Of a DNA stretch of 64,000 nt, positions 41,215 to 50,652 are shown one piece after another. The translations under genes were made by a program, and so were the position numbers. Below the pieces are notes generated by a model that was not told the origin of the DNA, searched no databases, and was given only the letters and a program-made list of their open reading frames with translations. Each line of letters begins with the position of its first letter. Within the stretch, counting starts at the first letter, position 1. Origin of the DNA: Streptococcus parauberis NCFD 2020 (GTDB taxonomy: Bacteria > Bacillota > Bacilli > Lactobacillales > Streptococcaceae); NCBI RefSeq assembly GCF_000187935.1, contig NZ_AEUT02000001.1, positions 372,001-436,000 of the forward strand, read 5' to 3'.

Positions 41215-42333
41215 ATGGTTAAGAAGTATTTTGAACATGTTGGTTCCTTTTTACGTCCTGAGGAATTAAAGGTAGCGAGACAACAATTTGATAATGGTGA
41301 TATTTCCAAAGAATTATTAAAAGAAGTTGAAGATAAAGCTATTATAGAGTTGGTGAATAAACAGGTTGCGGCAGGTCTTGATAAAATCACTGATGGTGAG
41401 TTTCGTCGATCTTACTGGCATTTAGATAATTTTTGGGGATTCGATGGTGTATCACATGAGCATTTTGGTCGTGGTTACCTATTTCACGATGAAGAAACTC
41501 GAGATGATACCGCTGTTTTGCGTGGGAAATTAGGGTTTACAAAAGAAAAGCATCCTTTTATCTCTCATTTTGAGTTTTACAAGAAAATAGCCGATAATAA
41601 AGGAGGTGAAGCCAAAATTACCATTCCAGCTCCAGCACAATTTTTGGCGGAATTGGAACGAGGTAAGAATGCTAATTCTATCGGTGATTTTTATCAAGAT
41701 AGAGGCTCATTTTTAACGGATATAGCGAGAGTGTACAGGGAAGAAATTTTAGCACTTTACGAAGCTGGTGCTAGAACAATTCAACTGGATGATTGTACAT
41801 GGGGCATGTTAATTGATGAAGATTACTGGCAAACAAGACAAAGAGAAGGATTGAGTAAGCAAGATGTTATTGAAGATTACCTTTTTGTTAATAATAATGC
41901 CATCAAAGATCTACCAAACGATTTGACGATTAATACACATGTATGTAGAGGAAATTACCATTCAACTTATGCTTCTAAAGGGCCATATGATGATGTTGCG
42001 GAAGCCTTCTTTGCTCGAGAAAATGCAGAGACTTATTTCTTGGAATTTGATGATGACCGTTCTGGAGGTTTTGAATCATTAAGCCATTTACCAAAAGAAA
42101 AAGTTGCAGTTTTAGGACTTATTACTTCAAAAAATGGGAAATTGGAGGATAAAGAAGCTATTATCAAACGAATCCAAGAAGCTAAAAAGTATCTGCCGCT
42201 AGAAAACTTATGGTTATCAACGCAATGTGGATTCGCATCAACTGAAGAAGGTAATATCCTAACTGAGGATGATCAATGGAAGAAACTAGCTTTAGTTAAA
42301 GAAATTATTGATGACGTTTGGAAAGAAGATTAA
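41215..42333 (+). CDS. Cobalamin-independent methionine synthase-related protein (YxjG/YxjH type)
   Basis: A 372-residue MetE C-terminal-domain protein predicted to transfer a methyl group to homocysteine. Zinc ligands are visible in INTHVCRGNYHS (His, Cys) and STQCGFAST (Cys), with a Glu in the YFLEFDDDRSG region. It starts VKKYFEHVGSFLRP, as YxjG-like proteins do. GAGGTGATG precedes; ATG 41215 gives the best spacing (GTG 41206 and ATG 41209 are also in frame). It is followed by a bidirectional terminator and is not part of the sugar operon. Confidence 0.85.
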   Translation: MVKKYFEHVGSFLRPEELKVARQQFDNGDISKELLKEVEDKAIIELVNKQVAAGLDKITDGEFRRSYWHLDNFWGFDGVSHEHFGRGYLFHDEETRDDTAVLRGKLGFTKEKHPFISHFEFYKKIADNKGGEAKITIPAPAQFLAELERGKNANSIGDFYQDRGSFLTDIARVYREEILALYEAGARTIQLDDCTWGMLIDEDYWQTRQREGLSKQDVIEDYLFVNNNAIKDLPNDLTINTHVCRGNYHSTYASKGPYDDVAEAFFARENAETYFLEFDDDRSGGFESLSHLPKEKVAVLGLITSKNGKLEDKEAIIKRIQEAKKYLPLENLWLSTQCGFASTEEGNILTEDDQWKKLALVKEIIDDVWKED

Positions 42334-42350
42334 GTTAACTTGAATAGAAA

Positions 42351-42388
42351 TTTTAAAACACCTGTGCTCAAGCATAGGTGTTTTAAAA
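42351..42388. terminator. Bidirectional terminator between convergent genes
   Basis: TTTTAAAACACCTGTGCT pairs with AGCATAGGTGTTTTAAAA (one G-T pair) around a tiny loop, giving T runs on both strands between the MetE-like and RpiR genes. Confidence 0.92.
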
Positions 42389-42397
42389 TGGTTAGCA

Positions 42398-43153
42398 TTA
42401 CGCTTTCATATTTACTGCTAGAGTATCTAAAAGTAGCCTCATAATAATATAAAGTGGCAGTCTTGAATGGACCTCGAAATCAGGGAAATAGGTTAATTCT
42501 GTCTTAAACCCATATAATTGATAATCCGTTAGTTTACCGAGATTTCCAGCTTGATTGGAACTAATTAAAACACTGGGTATCAGTCGTGCTTGACAGTTGC
42601 TAGCAGCATTTTGTAAAGAATGCGTTTCACCATTCAGTGAAATAAAAATGACACAAGTTCTTGTATCTAAACGTTTACTAATGGTACGAATGATATTGGG
42701 ATCGGTGTAGAGTTCAGTATAGATGCCTAATAGCAATAATTTAGTTTGCATTTCTGTTCCCAATAATTCTGAAAAACCACGTGCAAAAATGATGACTTTT
42801 TCAGTTTCTAATAAGAGATCCACCACTTCATTGAGAGTTTTTAAATCGAGCATATTCAATGTTCGAGTGACTTCCTGGTAACTCTTTAAAATTGAAATCT
42901 TAGTTTCGTCATTCAATAGAGGTTCTGCTAGTATATTTAATTCATCCTGAGCATTATTCTCCATACTATGTTTAAAATCTACAAAGCCACGATACCCCTT
43001 TTTTTGAAGCGTTCTGGTAATAGTAGCGGTAGAGACACTGATAATCTCTCCGACTTCGGATATATTTAGGGTTATAATTTCTTGAAAATGCTCATTTAAA
43101 TAGTTCCAAGTGTAGGCCTCAGTTTGTGTTAGCTGTTTTTTTGATGTCGTCAT
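42398..43153 (-). CDS. RpiR/MurR-family sugar-phosphate-responsive regulator
   Basis: A 251-residue regulator: N-terminal HTH (ISEVGEIISVSTATITRTLQKKGYRGFVDFK) and a C-terminal SIS sugar-isomerase-like domain (KVIIFARGFSELLGTEMQTKLLLLG, then VIFISLNGETHSLQNAA). ATG 43153 is chosen because GGAG is 7 bases upstream; an in-frame ATG at 43180 has none. It is divergent from the fructose PTS operon, so it probably controls that operon in response to a sugar phosphate. Confidence 0.9.
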   Translation of the reverse strand: MTTSKKQLTQTEAYTWNYLNEHFQEIITLNISEVGEIISVSTATITRTLQKKGYRGFVDFKHSMENNAQDELNILAEPLLNDETKISILKSYQEVTRTLNMLDLKTLNEVVDLLLETEKVIIFARGFSELLGTEMQTKLLLLGIYTELYTDPNIIRTISKRLDTRTCVIFISLNGETHSLQNAASNCQARLIPSVLISSNQAGNLGKLTDYQLYGFKTELTYFPDFEVHSRLPLYIIMRLLLDTLAVNMKA

Positions 43154-43266
43154 ATATTCTCCAAAGTCAGTGTAAAGCATTTCAATATTCCTTGAATATC
43201 AGAAAACCCTTACAAGTTATTTGTGTTATTTTAATGATAATAAAAAAATAAAAGAGTGGTGATCTT

Positions 43267-44199
43267 ATGTCAGTCTATACTTGCACAATGAATTTAGCGA
43301 TAGATATGTTCATTCAGACAGAAGATATGGAGGATAAAAAAGTTAATCGAACCATTTATGATGAGTTACAAGCAAATGGTAAAGGGGTTAACGTTTCAAT
43401 CATTTTAAAAAAACTCGGTATTGATAGCACAGCTTTAGGATTTAAAGCTGGTTTTACAGGTAATTTTATCGAAGATGAGTTAAAAAAACAAGCTATTTTG
43501 TCAAATTTTGTCAAAGTAGATGGAACGACTAGGATAAATGTATTCACTCAGGTCATGTCAAAAAATCAGGAATTCAAATTGGTTAACCAGGGTCCAATTA
43601 TATTAGAGGAATCCCAAGGAGAGCTATTAAAGCAATTTGAAGCCTTAAATCAAGATGACTTCTTGATTGTATCAGGAAGCTTGCCAAGAGGTGTCTCCTC
43701 AGAAATCTTTTTAAAGATTGGCCAAATTTGTCAAAAAAGAGGGATAAATCTCATTTATGATATCAGTGATTCAAAACTCATTGAATGTTTAGCCATTAAA
43801 CCATATTTAATTAAGCCAAATGATGAAGAAATATCTGAATGGTTTCAACTAGAAAATCCTTCATTAAATGATTTAGTCGAAAAAGGAAAATTACTTCAAG
43901 AAAAAGGAGCGAAAAATGTTCTCATTTCATTGGGGGAAGAAGGATGTTTATTAATAAGTGACTCTGTCTATTTTGCTAATGCACCAAGTGGAACAGTTGT
44001 GAATACAGCTTGTGCGGGAGATACACTTTTGGGAACATTTCTTGCCAATAAATTGAAAGGACACTCTGAAATGGAATGCCTTGCTCAAGCAGTAGCAGCA
44101 GGCTCATCAACCGCCTTTCAACCAGGATTGACAGATTTTACTGATGTTGAATTATTAAGAAAACAAATTAAAATTAAGGAGATTACAGATGGCTTATAA
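43267..44199 (+). CDS. fruK: 1-phosphofructokinase / tagatose-6-phosphate kinase-type PfkB kinase
   Basis: A 310-residue PfkB-family kinase, substrate inferred from the adjoining fructose PTS. Visible motifs: NGKGVNVSIILKKLG at the substrate site, VSGSLPRGV, IKPNDEE and the anion hole/catalytic site NTACAGDTLLGTFLA (Asp is the base). GGTGAT precedes the ATG. Its end overlaps the PTS IIBC start by 11 bp, so they are co-translated. LacC at 48395 is a distinct paralogue in the same window. Confidence 0.85.
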   Translation: MSVYTCTMNLAIDMFIQTEDMEDKKVNRTIYDELQANGKGVNVSIILKKLGIDSTALGFKAGFTGNFIEDELKKQAILSNFVKVDGTTRINVFTQVMSKNQEFKLVNQGPIILEESQGELLKQFEALNQDDFLIVSGSLPRGVSSEIFLKIGQICQKRGINLIYDISDSKLIECLAIKPYLIKPNDEEISEWFQLENPSLNDLVEKGKLLQEKGAKNVLISLGEEGCLLISDSVYFANAPSGTVVNTACAGDTLLGTFLANKLKGHSEMECLAQAVAAGSSTAFQPGLTDFTDVELLRKQIKIKEITDGL

Positions 44200-45583
44200 A
44201 ATTATTGCAGCAACTGGCTGTCCAACAGGAATTGCTCATACGTACATGGCTCAAGAGGCCCTAGAACAGGCTGCCAAAGATAATAATGTCTCTATAAAAG
44301 TTGAGACGCATGGACAAATAGGTGTGGAAAATCAACTGACACAAGAAGAAATTGCAAATGCAGATGCCGTTATTATAGCAGCAGATAAGGATGTTCAAGC
44401 AGAACGCTTTGCTGGTAAAAGAGTTATCAATGTATCAGTAGGAGAAGGTATCAAAAATGCTGATAAACTAGTGAAAGATGCTTTAGATGGCAAAGGTTTT
44501 ATTCAAAAAGGCGATGTTACAGAAGACGTTGTTGACGAAAAGCAAGAACATCGTGAACATTTTGGTCGTCAAATTTATAAACATTTAATGAATGGCGTTT
44601 CTCACATGTTGCCATTTGTAGTAGCTGGTGGTGTGCTAGTTGCTGTATCTTTCTTGTTTGGTATTTTTTCTTTTGATCCTGAAAGTGACCAATATAACTG
44701 GTTTGCTGCTATGCTGAAAAATGATATCGGTGGTGTTGCAATGGGAATGATGACACCTGTTTTGGCGGCTTTTATTGCTGAATCCATTGCTAAACGACCA
44801 GGTTTTGTTGCCGGTCTAGTAGCTGGTTTCATGGCAGCGAATGGAGGCTCCGGTTTCTTAGGAGGTATTTTAGGCGGTTTTGCAGCGGGTTATATCGTTC
44901 TTGGTTTAATTAAACTTCTTAAGGGTCTCCCTAAATCATTAGACGGTTTGAAAGCAATCTTTTTATATCCTGTTATAAGCGTTTTTCTAACAGGATGTTT
45001 TATGGCACTGATAAATGCACCAATGGCTTGGGTTAATGAATCCATGATGTCATGGTTAGCCGGTTTTGAAAATGCTAATCCTCTTCTTCTTGGAATTATT
45101 ATTGGTTGCATGAGTGCTTTTGATATGGGTGGACCTATCAATAAGGCTGCCTACGTAACAGGTACTGTTCTTCTTGGTCAAGGCAACACAACATTTATGG
45201 CAGGTGTATCAGCTGCTTGTATCGTACCACCATTGACAACATTCTTTGCAACTTTGTTCTTCCGTAAATATTACAGCGAAGAAGATAAAAACGCTGGACT
45301 TGCTAACTTGATTCTTGGGTCAACGCATATCACCGAAGGTGCTATTCCATTTGCTGCTAAAGATCCATTACGTAATCTCCCTATCTTAATGATTGGCTCT
45401 TCAATTGGTGCTGTATTGACATACCTTTGGAAAGTTCAAGTCCCTGCACCACATGGTGGCTTCTTGGTATTGCCTGTTGTGACACATGCAGCTCTTTGGG
45501 TTTTGGCAATCTTTATTGGAGCGGTTATATCTGGTCTACTTATGGGGTTTGTACAAAAGATAAAAAGCGATAAAGAGGTTTAA
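44189..45583 (+). CDS. Fructose-type PTS transporter, EIIBC subunits
   Basis: Membrane transporter that phosphorylates sugar during uptake. The N-terminal IIB domain (residues 1-100) carries the phospho-cysteine in AATGCPTGIAHT (C11). After a linker the IIC domain starts HLMNGVSHMLPFVVAGGV and has about ten membrane spans, with GFAAGYIVLGLIKLLKGLP and the substrate-site region STHITEGAIPFAAKDP. Lies between the kinase and the IIA gene. The sugar may be fructose or a related hexose; the IIC sequence alone does not decide. Confidence 0.9.
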   Translation: MAYKIIAATGCPTGIAHTYMAQEALEQAAKDNNVSIKVETHGQIGVENQLTQEEIANADAVIIAADKDVQAERFAGKRVINVSVGEGIKNADKLVKDALDGKGFIQKGDVTEDVVDEKQEHREHFGRQIYKHLMNGVSHMLPFVVAGGVLVAVSFLFGIFSFDPESDQYNWFAAMLKNDIGGVAMGMMTPVLAAFIAESIAKRPGFVAGLVAGFMAANGGSGFLGGILGGFAAGYIVLGLIKLLKGLPKSLDGLKAIFLYPVISVFLTGCFMALINAPMAWVNESMMSWLAGFENANPLLLGIIIGCMSAFDMGGPINKAAYVTGTVLLGQGNTTFMAGVSAACIVPPLTTFFATLFFRKYYSEEDKNAGLANLILGSTHITEGAIPFAAKDPLRNLPILMIGSSIGAVLTYLWKVQVPAPHGGFLVLPVVTHAALWVLAIFIGAVISGLLMGFVQKIKSDKEV

Positions 45584-45585
45584 AA

Positions 45586-46032
45586 ATGATTGATAAAAAT
45601 TTAATTTGTGTAGATGTAGACATGCCACTAAAAAAAGATGTGTTTGCTTATCTTGCTGGTCTTGTTGTTGAAAATGGTTATGCAGATGATACTGATCAAG
45701 TTTATAAAAGTTTGTTATCTCGTGAAGAAGAAGGAACAACAGGCATGATGGATGGATTTGCAATTCCACATGCTAAAAGTCAAGCGGTCATAAAACCAGG
45801 TATTGCTGTTTTAAAACTAAAAAATGGAGTTGAGTGGGAGTCTATGGACGGTAAACTCATTGATTCTGTCATAGCCTTATTTATTCCAGAGACAGAAGTT
45901 GGTTCAACTCACCTGACTTATCTCTCGAAAATTGCTAGAATTCTTATGAAAAATGATTTTAAATATGACTTTCAAAAAGCCCATGAGATCGATGAGATTG
46001 AGATAGTCTTTAATAAATTCTTGGAAGTTTAG
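45586..46032 (+). CDS. Fructose-type PTS EIIA component
   Basis: A 148-residue cytoplasmic IIA of the fructose/mannitol family with the phosphorylated histidine in DGFAIPHAKS (H62). It accepts phosphate from HPr and passes it to the IIB domain encoded just upstream (2-bp gap). LTYLSKIARILMKNDFKYDF is the family's C-terminal pattern. Last gene of the operon, followed by a terminator. Confidence 0.92.
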   Translation: MIDKNLICVDVDMPLKKDVFAYLAGLVVENGYADDTDQVYKSLLSREEEGTTGMMDGFAIPHAKSQAVIKPGIAVLKLKNGVEWESMDGKLIDSVIALFIPETEVGSTHLTYLSKIARILMKNDFKYDFQKAHEIDEIEIVFNKFLEV

Positions 46033-46039
46033 ACATATT

Positions 46040-46066
46040 AAATCCCCCTGTATGACAGAGGGATTT
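46040..46066 (+). terminator. Terminator of the fructose PTS operon
   Basis: AAATCCC...CTG pairs with CAG.GGGATTT around TATGA, 8 bp after the EIIA stop; T-rich sequence follows. Confidence 0.75.
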
Positions 46067-46149
46067 AGTTTTACTATTTTGACTTATAAATGAAAAACAC
46101 CTCTTAAAATAACTTAAGAAGTGCCTAGTTTATACTTTGAAATTTGTTA

Positions 46150-46923
46150 TTACTTATCCGCAATAACGATTTTAGAGAATTTCTCGTATTTTTCTATAAT
46201 ATCTGTTGTCACATTTTTATCTGTCACAATTAAATCCATTCGTTCGAGTTGGTAGAAGTTGTAGAAGTCATAACTTTCAAACTTGGTACTATCAACTAGA
46301 AGGATTTTCTCAACAGAATTATTCAAGGCGACCCTTTGAACTTCTCCTTCGAGATCACTGTATGTAGCAATAGAATTATTATAAACAGCATTTGCACTGA
46401 CAAAAGCTTTTGAAAATGTTAGTGATTCTAGGTTATTAATAGCAATAGACCCAACAAAAGCACCAGTAATTTCACGACACTCACCACCAATTAAAATCAA
46501 GTCAATAGTAGTGCTCGGATGTAAAATCAGAAAAACAGGAAGGCTATTTGTAATAACTCTTATATTCCTATTTTTCAATTCGACAGCTAGATGCTCTAAA
46601 GTTGTTCCTGGTCCAATAAAGACAGTTTCACCATCTTTAATAATGTCGTTAGCTCTTTGTGCGATTTGTTTTTTTTCGTTAGTTTGTAAAACTTTTTTTT
46701 CGATGTGTGTTTTCTCGTGACCTTCCTCTTTGGTAGAAGTGCTATCTAAAAATTGAGCACCTCCATGGGTTCTAATAAGTAATCCTTCATCTGCTAATGT
46801 ATCAAGATCTCTTCTAGCAGTCATGTCAGACACGTTCATTTCATCGATAATATCTTTTACTTTAATAAAACCGTCAACTTTTAAGATATCGAGAATTTTT
46901 TCATGACGTTCTTTCTTTTTCAT
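46150..46923 (-). CDS. lacR: Lactose operon repressor LacR (DeoR family)
   Basis: A 257-residue DeoR-type repressor: N-terminal HTH (KVKDIIDEMNVSDMTARRDLDTLADEGLLIRTHGG) and a C-terminal sugar-phosphate-binding domain (TVFIGPGTTLEHLA, LIGGECREITGAFVGS, KILLVDSTKF). The known inducer for this family is tagatose-6-phosphate. It is transcribed away from lacABCDFEGX, and the 445-bp gap between them holds AAACA-rich dyads that should be its operators. GGTAAGAATG lies at the start. Confidence 0.93.
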   Translation of the reverse strand: MKKKERHEKILDILKVDGFIKVKDIIDEMNVSDMTARRDLDTLADEGLLIRTHGGAQFLDSTSTKEEGHEKTHIEKKVLQTNEKKQIAQRANDIIKDGETVFIGPGTTLEHLAVELKNRNIRVITNSLPVFLILHPSTTIDLILIGGECREITGAFVGSIAINNLESLTFSKAFVSANAVYNNSIATYSDLEGEVQRVALNNSVEKILLVDSTKFESYDFYNFYQLERMDLIVTDKNVTTDIIEKYEKFSKIVIADK

Positions 46924-46984
46924 TCTTACCTCCTATCAGTTTCTTATGATATAACTATTAAAGGTATCATAACATAATAAAAAC

Positions 46985-47290
46985 AGAAAAGGCAAACAAA
47001 ACAAACAAAAAACATTGAAAAAAGCAAATACAAATAAAACTTAAAATGTTTTATATGAAACACTTACTATAAATAAGAAAGATAGAGTTAGTAGTGTTTT
47101 TTGATAATTCATAGCTTTAAATGTGAATTCCGATATGTGAATAAACACACAAAATATCAATTCTGAACCATTAAAACAAACAAAACAAACATCGATTGTT
47201 TATTTTTTAAAAAAATAAACAGAAAAGTGTTGACTTTTGTGTTGGATAGGTGTATTATAAGGTCATAGAAATAATGTAAGCGTTATTTCA
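46985..47290 (+). promoter_or_regulatory. lac promoter with LacR operator candidates and a cre-like site
   Basis: Promoter TTGACT (47230-47235), 17-bp spacer, TATTAT (47253-47258). Directly upstream is the dyad TGTTTATTTTTT/AAAAAATAAACA (47197-47221), and AAAACAAACAAAACAAACA runs at about 47173-47191. Similar AAACAAAAC repeats near lacR (about 46994-47012) would suit a DNA loop. ATGTAAGCGTTATTTCA at 47274-47290, just after the start point, resembles a catabolite-response element (imperfect fit). The rest of the gap holds no gene. Confidence 0.7.
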
Positions 47291-47368
47291 AAAGATTTTG
47301 CAAATCGTTAATTAACTATCTACGTAGGTTTTCCACATTTACTTATTCTAAATCATAGGAGAAATAAA

Positions 47369-47797
47369 ATGGCAATTATTATCGGTGCTGACAAAGCAGG
47401 TACAGAACTTAAAGAAGTTATCAAAGATTACCTTAAAGAAGGTAAATACGAAGTCGTTGATGTCAGTGAAAATGAAGTTCGTGACTTTGTTGATACAACT
47501 CTCGCTGTTGCAAAAGAAGTTAATGCATCCGAAGATAACTTGGGTATTGTAATTGATGCATATGGTGTTGGTTCTTTCATGGTGGCTACTAAAATTAAAG
47601 GAATGGTGGCAGCTGAAGTATCAGATGAGCGTTCAGCATACATGACAAGAGGACATAACAATTCTCGAATCATCACTCTTGGTTCTGAAATTAGTGCTCC
47701 AGGAATTGCAAAGAACATTGTCAAAGGCTTTGTTGAAGGTGAATATGATGGTGGGCGGCATCAAGTTCGTGTCGACATGCTTAATAAAATGTGCTAA
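47369..47797 (+). CDS. lacA: Galactose-6-phosphate isomerase subunit LacA
   Basis: With LacB, converts galactose-6-phosphate to tagatose-6-phosphate. The 142-residue RpiB/LacAB-fold protein starts [20 protein letters not shown] and has the family segments [20 protein letters not shown] and [24 protein letters not shown] precedes the ATG. First structural gene of the lac operon, 35 bp from lacB. Confidence 0.95.
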   Translation: MAIIIGADKAGTELKEVIKDYLKEGKYEVVDVSENEVRDFVDTTLAVAKEVNASEDNLGIVIDAYGVGSFMVATKIKGMVAAEVSDERSAYMTRGHNNSRIITLGSEISAPGIAKNIVKGFVEGEYDGGRHQVRVDMLNKMC

Positions 47798-47831
47798 TTG
47801 ATTGAAATAGGTTAAAACAAGGAGAACAAAA

Positions 47832-48347
47832 ATGAAAATTGCTGTAGGTTGTGACCATATTGTTACTTATGAAAAAATCGCTGTTGTTGATTATTTGAAA
47901 TCACAAGGTCATGAAATCATTGATTGCGGTACATACGATAATGTCCGCACACACTATCCAATCTTTGGTAAAAAAGTTGGTGAAGCAGTAGCAAGTGGTG
48001 AAGCAGAATTAGGTGTTGTTATCTGTGGTACTGGTGTTGGTATTACGAATGCTGTAAACAAAGTTCCTGGTATTCGTTCAGCACTCGTTAGAGATATGAC
48101 ATCTGCTATCTACTCAAAAGAAGAACTTAACGCAAACGTTATTGGTTTTGGTGGAAAAATCATTGGTGGTTTGTTGATGAATGATATTATCGATGCTTTC
48201 TTAGCGGCTGAATACAAACCAACTGAAGAAAATAAAAAATTGATTGAAAAAATTGATAGCTTGCAACATGCTAGCCAAGATCAAAATAACCCACACTTCT
48301 TTGATGAAATCCTAGAAAAATGGGACCGTGGTGAATATCACGACTAA
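47832..48347 (+). CDS. lacB: Galactose-6-phosphate isomerase subunit LacB
   Basis: A 171-residue RpiB/LacAB-fold partner of LacA, with [20 protein letters not shown] at the start and the phosphate/catalytic segment [20 protein letters not shown], whose cysteine is typical of the catalytic LacB/RpiB type. [13 protein letters not shown] and [14 protein letters not shown] end it. Co-oriented between lacA and lacC, with AAGGAG before the start. Confidence 0.95.
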   Translation: MKIAVGCDHIVTYEKIAVVDYLKSQGHEIIDCGTYDNVRTHYPIFGKKVGEAVASGEAELGVVICGTGVGITNAVNKVPGIRSALVRDMTSAIYSKEELNANVIGFGGKIIGGLLMNDIIDAFLAAEYKPTEENKKLIEKIDSLQHASQDQNNPHFFDEILEKWDRGEYHD

Positions 48348-48394
48348 TATTTGAATAAATTACTATAGGGATATATAGAGAAAGAGGAGCTATT

Positions 48395-49324
48395 GTGATT
48401 TTAACAGTTACTTTAAATCCAGCTATTGACGTCTCCTACCCTTTGAATGAACTAAAATTCGATACTGTCAATCGAGTTGTAGACGTTACAAAGACACCCG
48501 GTGGTAAAGGCTTGAATGTTTCCCGAGTTCTTAATGAATTCGGTGAAACAGTCAAATCTACTGGTTGTATTGGTGGAGAAAGCGGTGATTTTATCATTAA
48601 TCATCTTCCTGATTCGATTTTAAGTCGCTTCTATAAAATTTCAGGTGATACCAGAACATGTATAGCCATATTACACGAAGGTAATCAAACTGAGATTTTA
48701 GAAAAAGGACCGCTGGTAAGTGTAGATGAAATTGATGGCTTTACTAATCATTTCAAATATTTACTGAATGATGTTGACGTAGTGACAATGTCAGGCAGTC
48801 TGCCTGCTGGTATGCCAGATGATTACTATCAGAAGTTAATCGGTATTGCCAATCTTAATGGTAAGAAGACTGTTCTAGATTGTTCTGGAAATGCTTTAGA
48901 AGCAGTACTAAAAGGTGATAGTAAACCAACAGTTATCAAGCCTAATCTTGAAGAACTTTCTCAACTTCTTGGAAAAGAAATAACAAAAGATTTTGATGCC
49001 TTAAAAGAAGTCTTACAGGATAAGTTATTTGATGGAATTGAATGGATAATCGTTTCTCTTGGTGCTGATGGCGTATTTGCAAAGCACAAGGATACATTTT
49101 ATAAAGTTGATATTCCTAAAATCCAAATTGTAAGCGCTGTAGGTTCAGGGGATTCTACGGTAGCAGGCATCGCTTCAGGTTTAGCGAATGATGAAGATGA
49201 TCGAGCTTTATTAACAAAAGCAAATGTCTTAGGTATGTTAAATGCGCAGGAAAAAACAACTGGGCATGTTAACTTAGAAAATTACGATAAGTTATATCAA
49301 TCTATTAAAGTCAAAGAGGTATAA
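48395..49324 (+). CDS. lacC: Tagatose-6-phosphate kinase
   Basis: A 309-residue PfkB-family kinase making tagatose-1,6-bisphosphate. It has [15 protein letters not shown], the [11 protein letters not shown] segment, IKPNLEEL and the catalytic loop [17 protein letters not shown]. The start is GTG 48395, with AGAGGAGC just upstream. Its stop is 3 bp before lacD. It is a paralogue of the kinase at 43267 but clearly different in sequence. Confidence 0.95.
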   Translation: MILTVTLNPAIDVSYPLNELKFDTVNRVVDVTKTPGGKGLNVSRVLNEFGETVKSTGCIGGESGDFIINHLPDSILSRFYKISGDTRTCIAILHEGNQTEILEKGPLVSVDEIDGFTNHFKYLLNDVDVVTMSGSLPAGMPDDYYQKLIGIANLNGKKTVLDCSGNALEAVLKGDSKPTVIKPNLEELSQLLGKEITKDFDALKEVLQDKLFDGIEWIIVSLGADGVFAKHKDTFYKVDIPKIQIVSAVGSGDSTVAGIASGLANDEDDRALLTKANVLGMLNAQEKTTGHVNLENYDKLYQSIKVKEV

Positions 49325-49327
49325 AAA

Positions 49328-50311
49328 ATGACAATTACTTTAACTGAAAACAAACGCAAAAGCATGGAAAAACTAAGTGTAGATGGTGTTATTTCTGCCT
49401 TAGCTTTTGACCAACGTGGAGCTCTCAAACGTATGATGGCTCAACATCAAACTGAAGAGCCAACAGTAGAACAAATCGAAGAACTTAAAAGTTTAGTTTC
49501 TGAAGAGCTTACACCATTTGCGTCATCAATTCTTCTTGATCCTGAATATGGCTTGCCAGCAAGTCGTGTACGTTCAGAAGAAGCAGGCTTGTTGTTGGCA
49601 TATGAGAAAACAGGATACGATGCAACAACAACTAGTCGCTTACCTGATTGCTTAGATGTTTGGTCTGCAAAACGTATTAAAGAGGCTGGAGCAGAAGCGG
49701 TTAAGTTTCTTCTATATTATGATGTTGATGGAGATAAAGACGTCAATGAGCAGAAAAAAGCTTACATTGAACGTATTGGTTCTGAATGCCGAGCAGAAGA
49801 TATTCCATTCTACCTAGAAATTCTAACTTATGATGAGAAAATCTCTGACAATGCTAGCCCTGAGTTTGCAAAAGTTAAAGCTCATAAAATTAATGAAGCA
49901 ATGAAAGTCTTCTCAGAAGAACGCTTTGGTGTTGACGTCTTGAAAGTCGAAGTTCCAGTTAATATGAAATTTGTAGAAGGCTTTGCAGATGGTGAGGTTC
50001 TCTTTACAAAAGAAGAAGCAGCTCAAGCCTTCCGTGACCAAGAAGCTTCTACTGATTTACCATACATTTATTTGAGTGCTGGTGTTTCTGCTAAATTGTT
50101 CCAAGATACTTTGGAATTTGCAGCAGAATCAGGTGCTAAATTCAACGGTGTCTTGTGTGGACGTGCTACTTGGGCAGGTTCTGTAAAAGTCTATATCGAA
50201 GAAGGTCCAGAAGCAGCTCGTGAGTGGTTGCGTACAGAAGGTTTCAAAAATATTGACGAGTTAAACAAAGTACTAGATAAAACTGCAAGTCCTTGGACTG
50301 AAAAAATTTAA
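49328..50311 (+). CDS. lacD: Tagatose-1,6-bisphosphate aldolase
   Basis: Splits tagatose-1,6-bisphosphate into dihydroxyacetone phosphate and glyceraldehyde-3-phosphate. The 327-residue class I aldolase has [40 protein letters not shown] and the Schiff-base lysine region [15 protein letters not shown] (K206 by this numbering), then [13 protein letters not shown]. Translationally close to lacC and 23 bp before lacF. Confidence 0.95.
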   Translation: MTITLTENKRKSMEKLSVDGVISALAFDQRGALKRMMAQHQTEEPTVEQIEELKSLVSEELTPFASSILLDPEYGLPASRVRSEEAGLLLAYEKTGYDATTTSRLPDCLDVWSAKRIKEAGAEAVKFLLYYDVDGDKDVNEQKKAYIERIGSECRAEDIPFYLEILTYDEKISDNASPEFAKVKAHKINEAMKVFSEERFGVDVLKVEVPVNMKFVEGFADGEVLFTKEEAAQAFRDQEASTDLPYIYLSAGVSAKLFQDTLEFAAESGAKFNGVLCGRATWAGSVKVYIEEGPEAAREWLRTEGFKNIDELNKVLDKTASPWTEKI

Positions 50312-50334
50312 CATTATTTTCGGAGGAAACTAGA

Positions 50335-50652
50335 ATGAATAGAGAAGAAATTACTCTTTTAGGTTTTGAAATCGTAGCATATGCTGGAGATGCCCGTTCA
50401 AAATTCTTAGAAGCGCTTAAAGCAGCACAAGATGGGGATTATGCCAAAGCAGAAGAATTGATTGCTGCAGGTAGCGAATGCTTAAACGCTGCCCACAATG
50501 CTCAAACAAGTCTTCTACAAAAAGAAGCTGCGGGAGAAGATTTGGCATATAGTGTTACTCTTATGCATGGTCAAGATCATTTAATGACTACCATTTTATT
50601 ACAAGATTTAATGAAACACATGATTGAACTTTATAAGAGAGGAGCAAAATAA
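50335..50652 (+). CDS. lacF: Lactose-specific PTS EIIA component
   Basis: A 105-residue trimeric, helical IIA of the lactose/cellobiose family. It starts [21 protein letters not shown] and has the phosphorylated histidine in [10 protein letters not shown] (H78), with [19 protein letters not shown] between. CGGAGGAAAC precedes it. Its last base is the first base of the lacE ATG (TAATG), so lacF and lacE are translationally coupled. Confidence 0.95.
   Translation: MNREEITLLGFEIVAYAGDARSKFLEALKAAQDGDYAKAEELIAAGSECLNAAHNAQTSLLQKEAAGEDLAYSVTLMHGQDHLMTTILLQDLMKHMIELYKRGAK

Noticed and set aside
41136..41390. Possible T-box or SAM riboswitch before the MetE-like gene
   Set aside because: Only one inverted repeat (41058-41094) is present; no T-box NGGUN motif with a terminator/antiterminator pair or SAM-box core was seen.
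46985..47190. A-rich repeated stretch considered as a CRISPR-like array
   Set aside because: The repeats are short AAACA units without regular spacers or cas genes; operator clusters explain them better.
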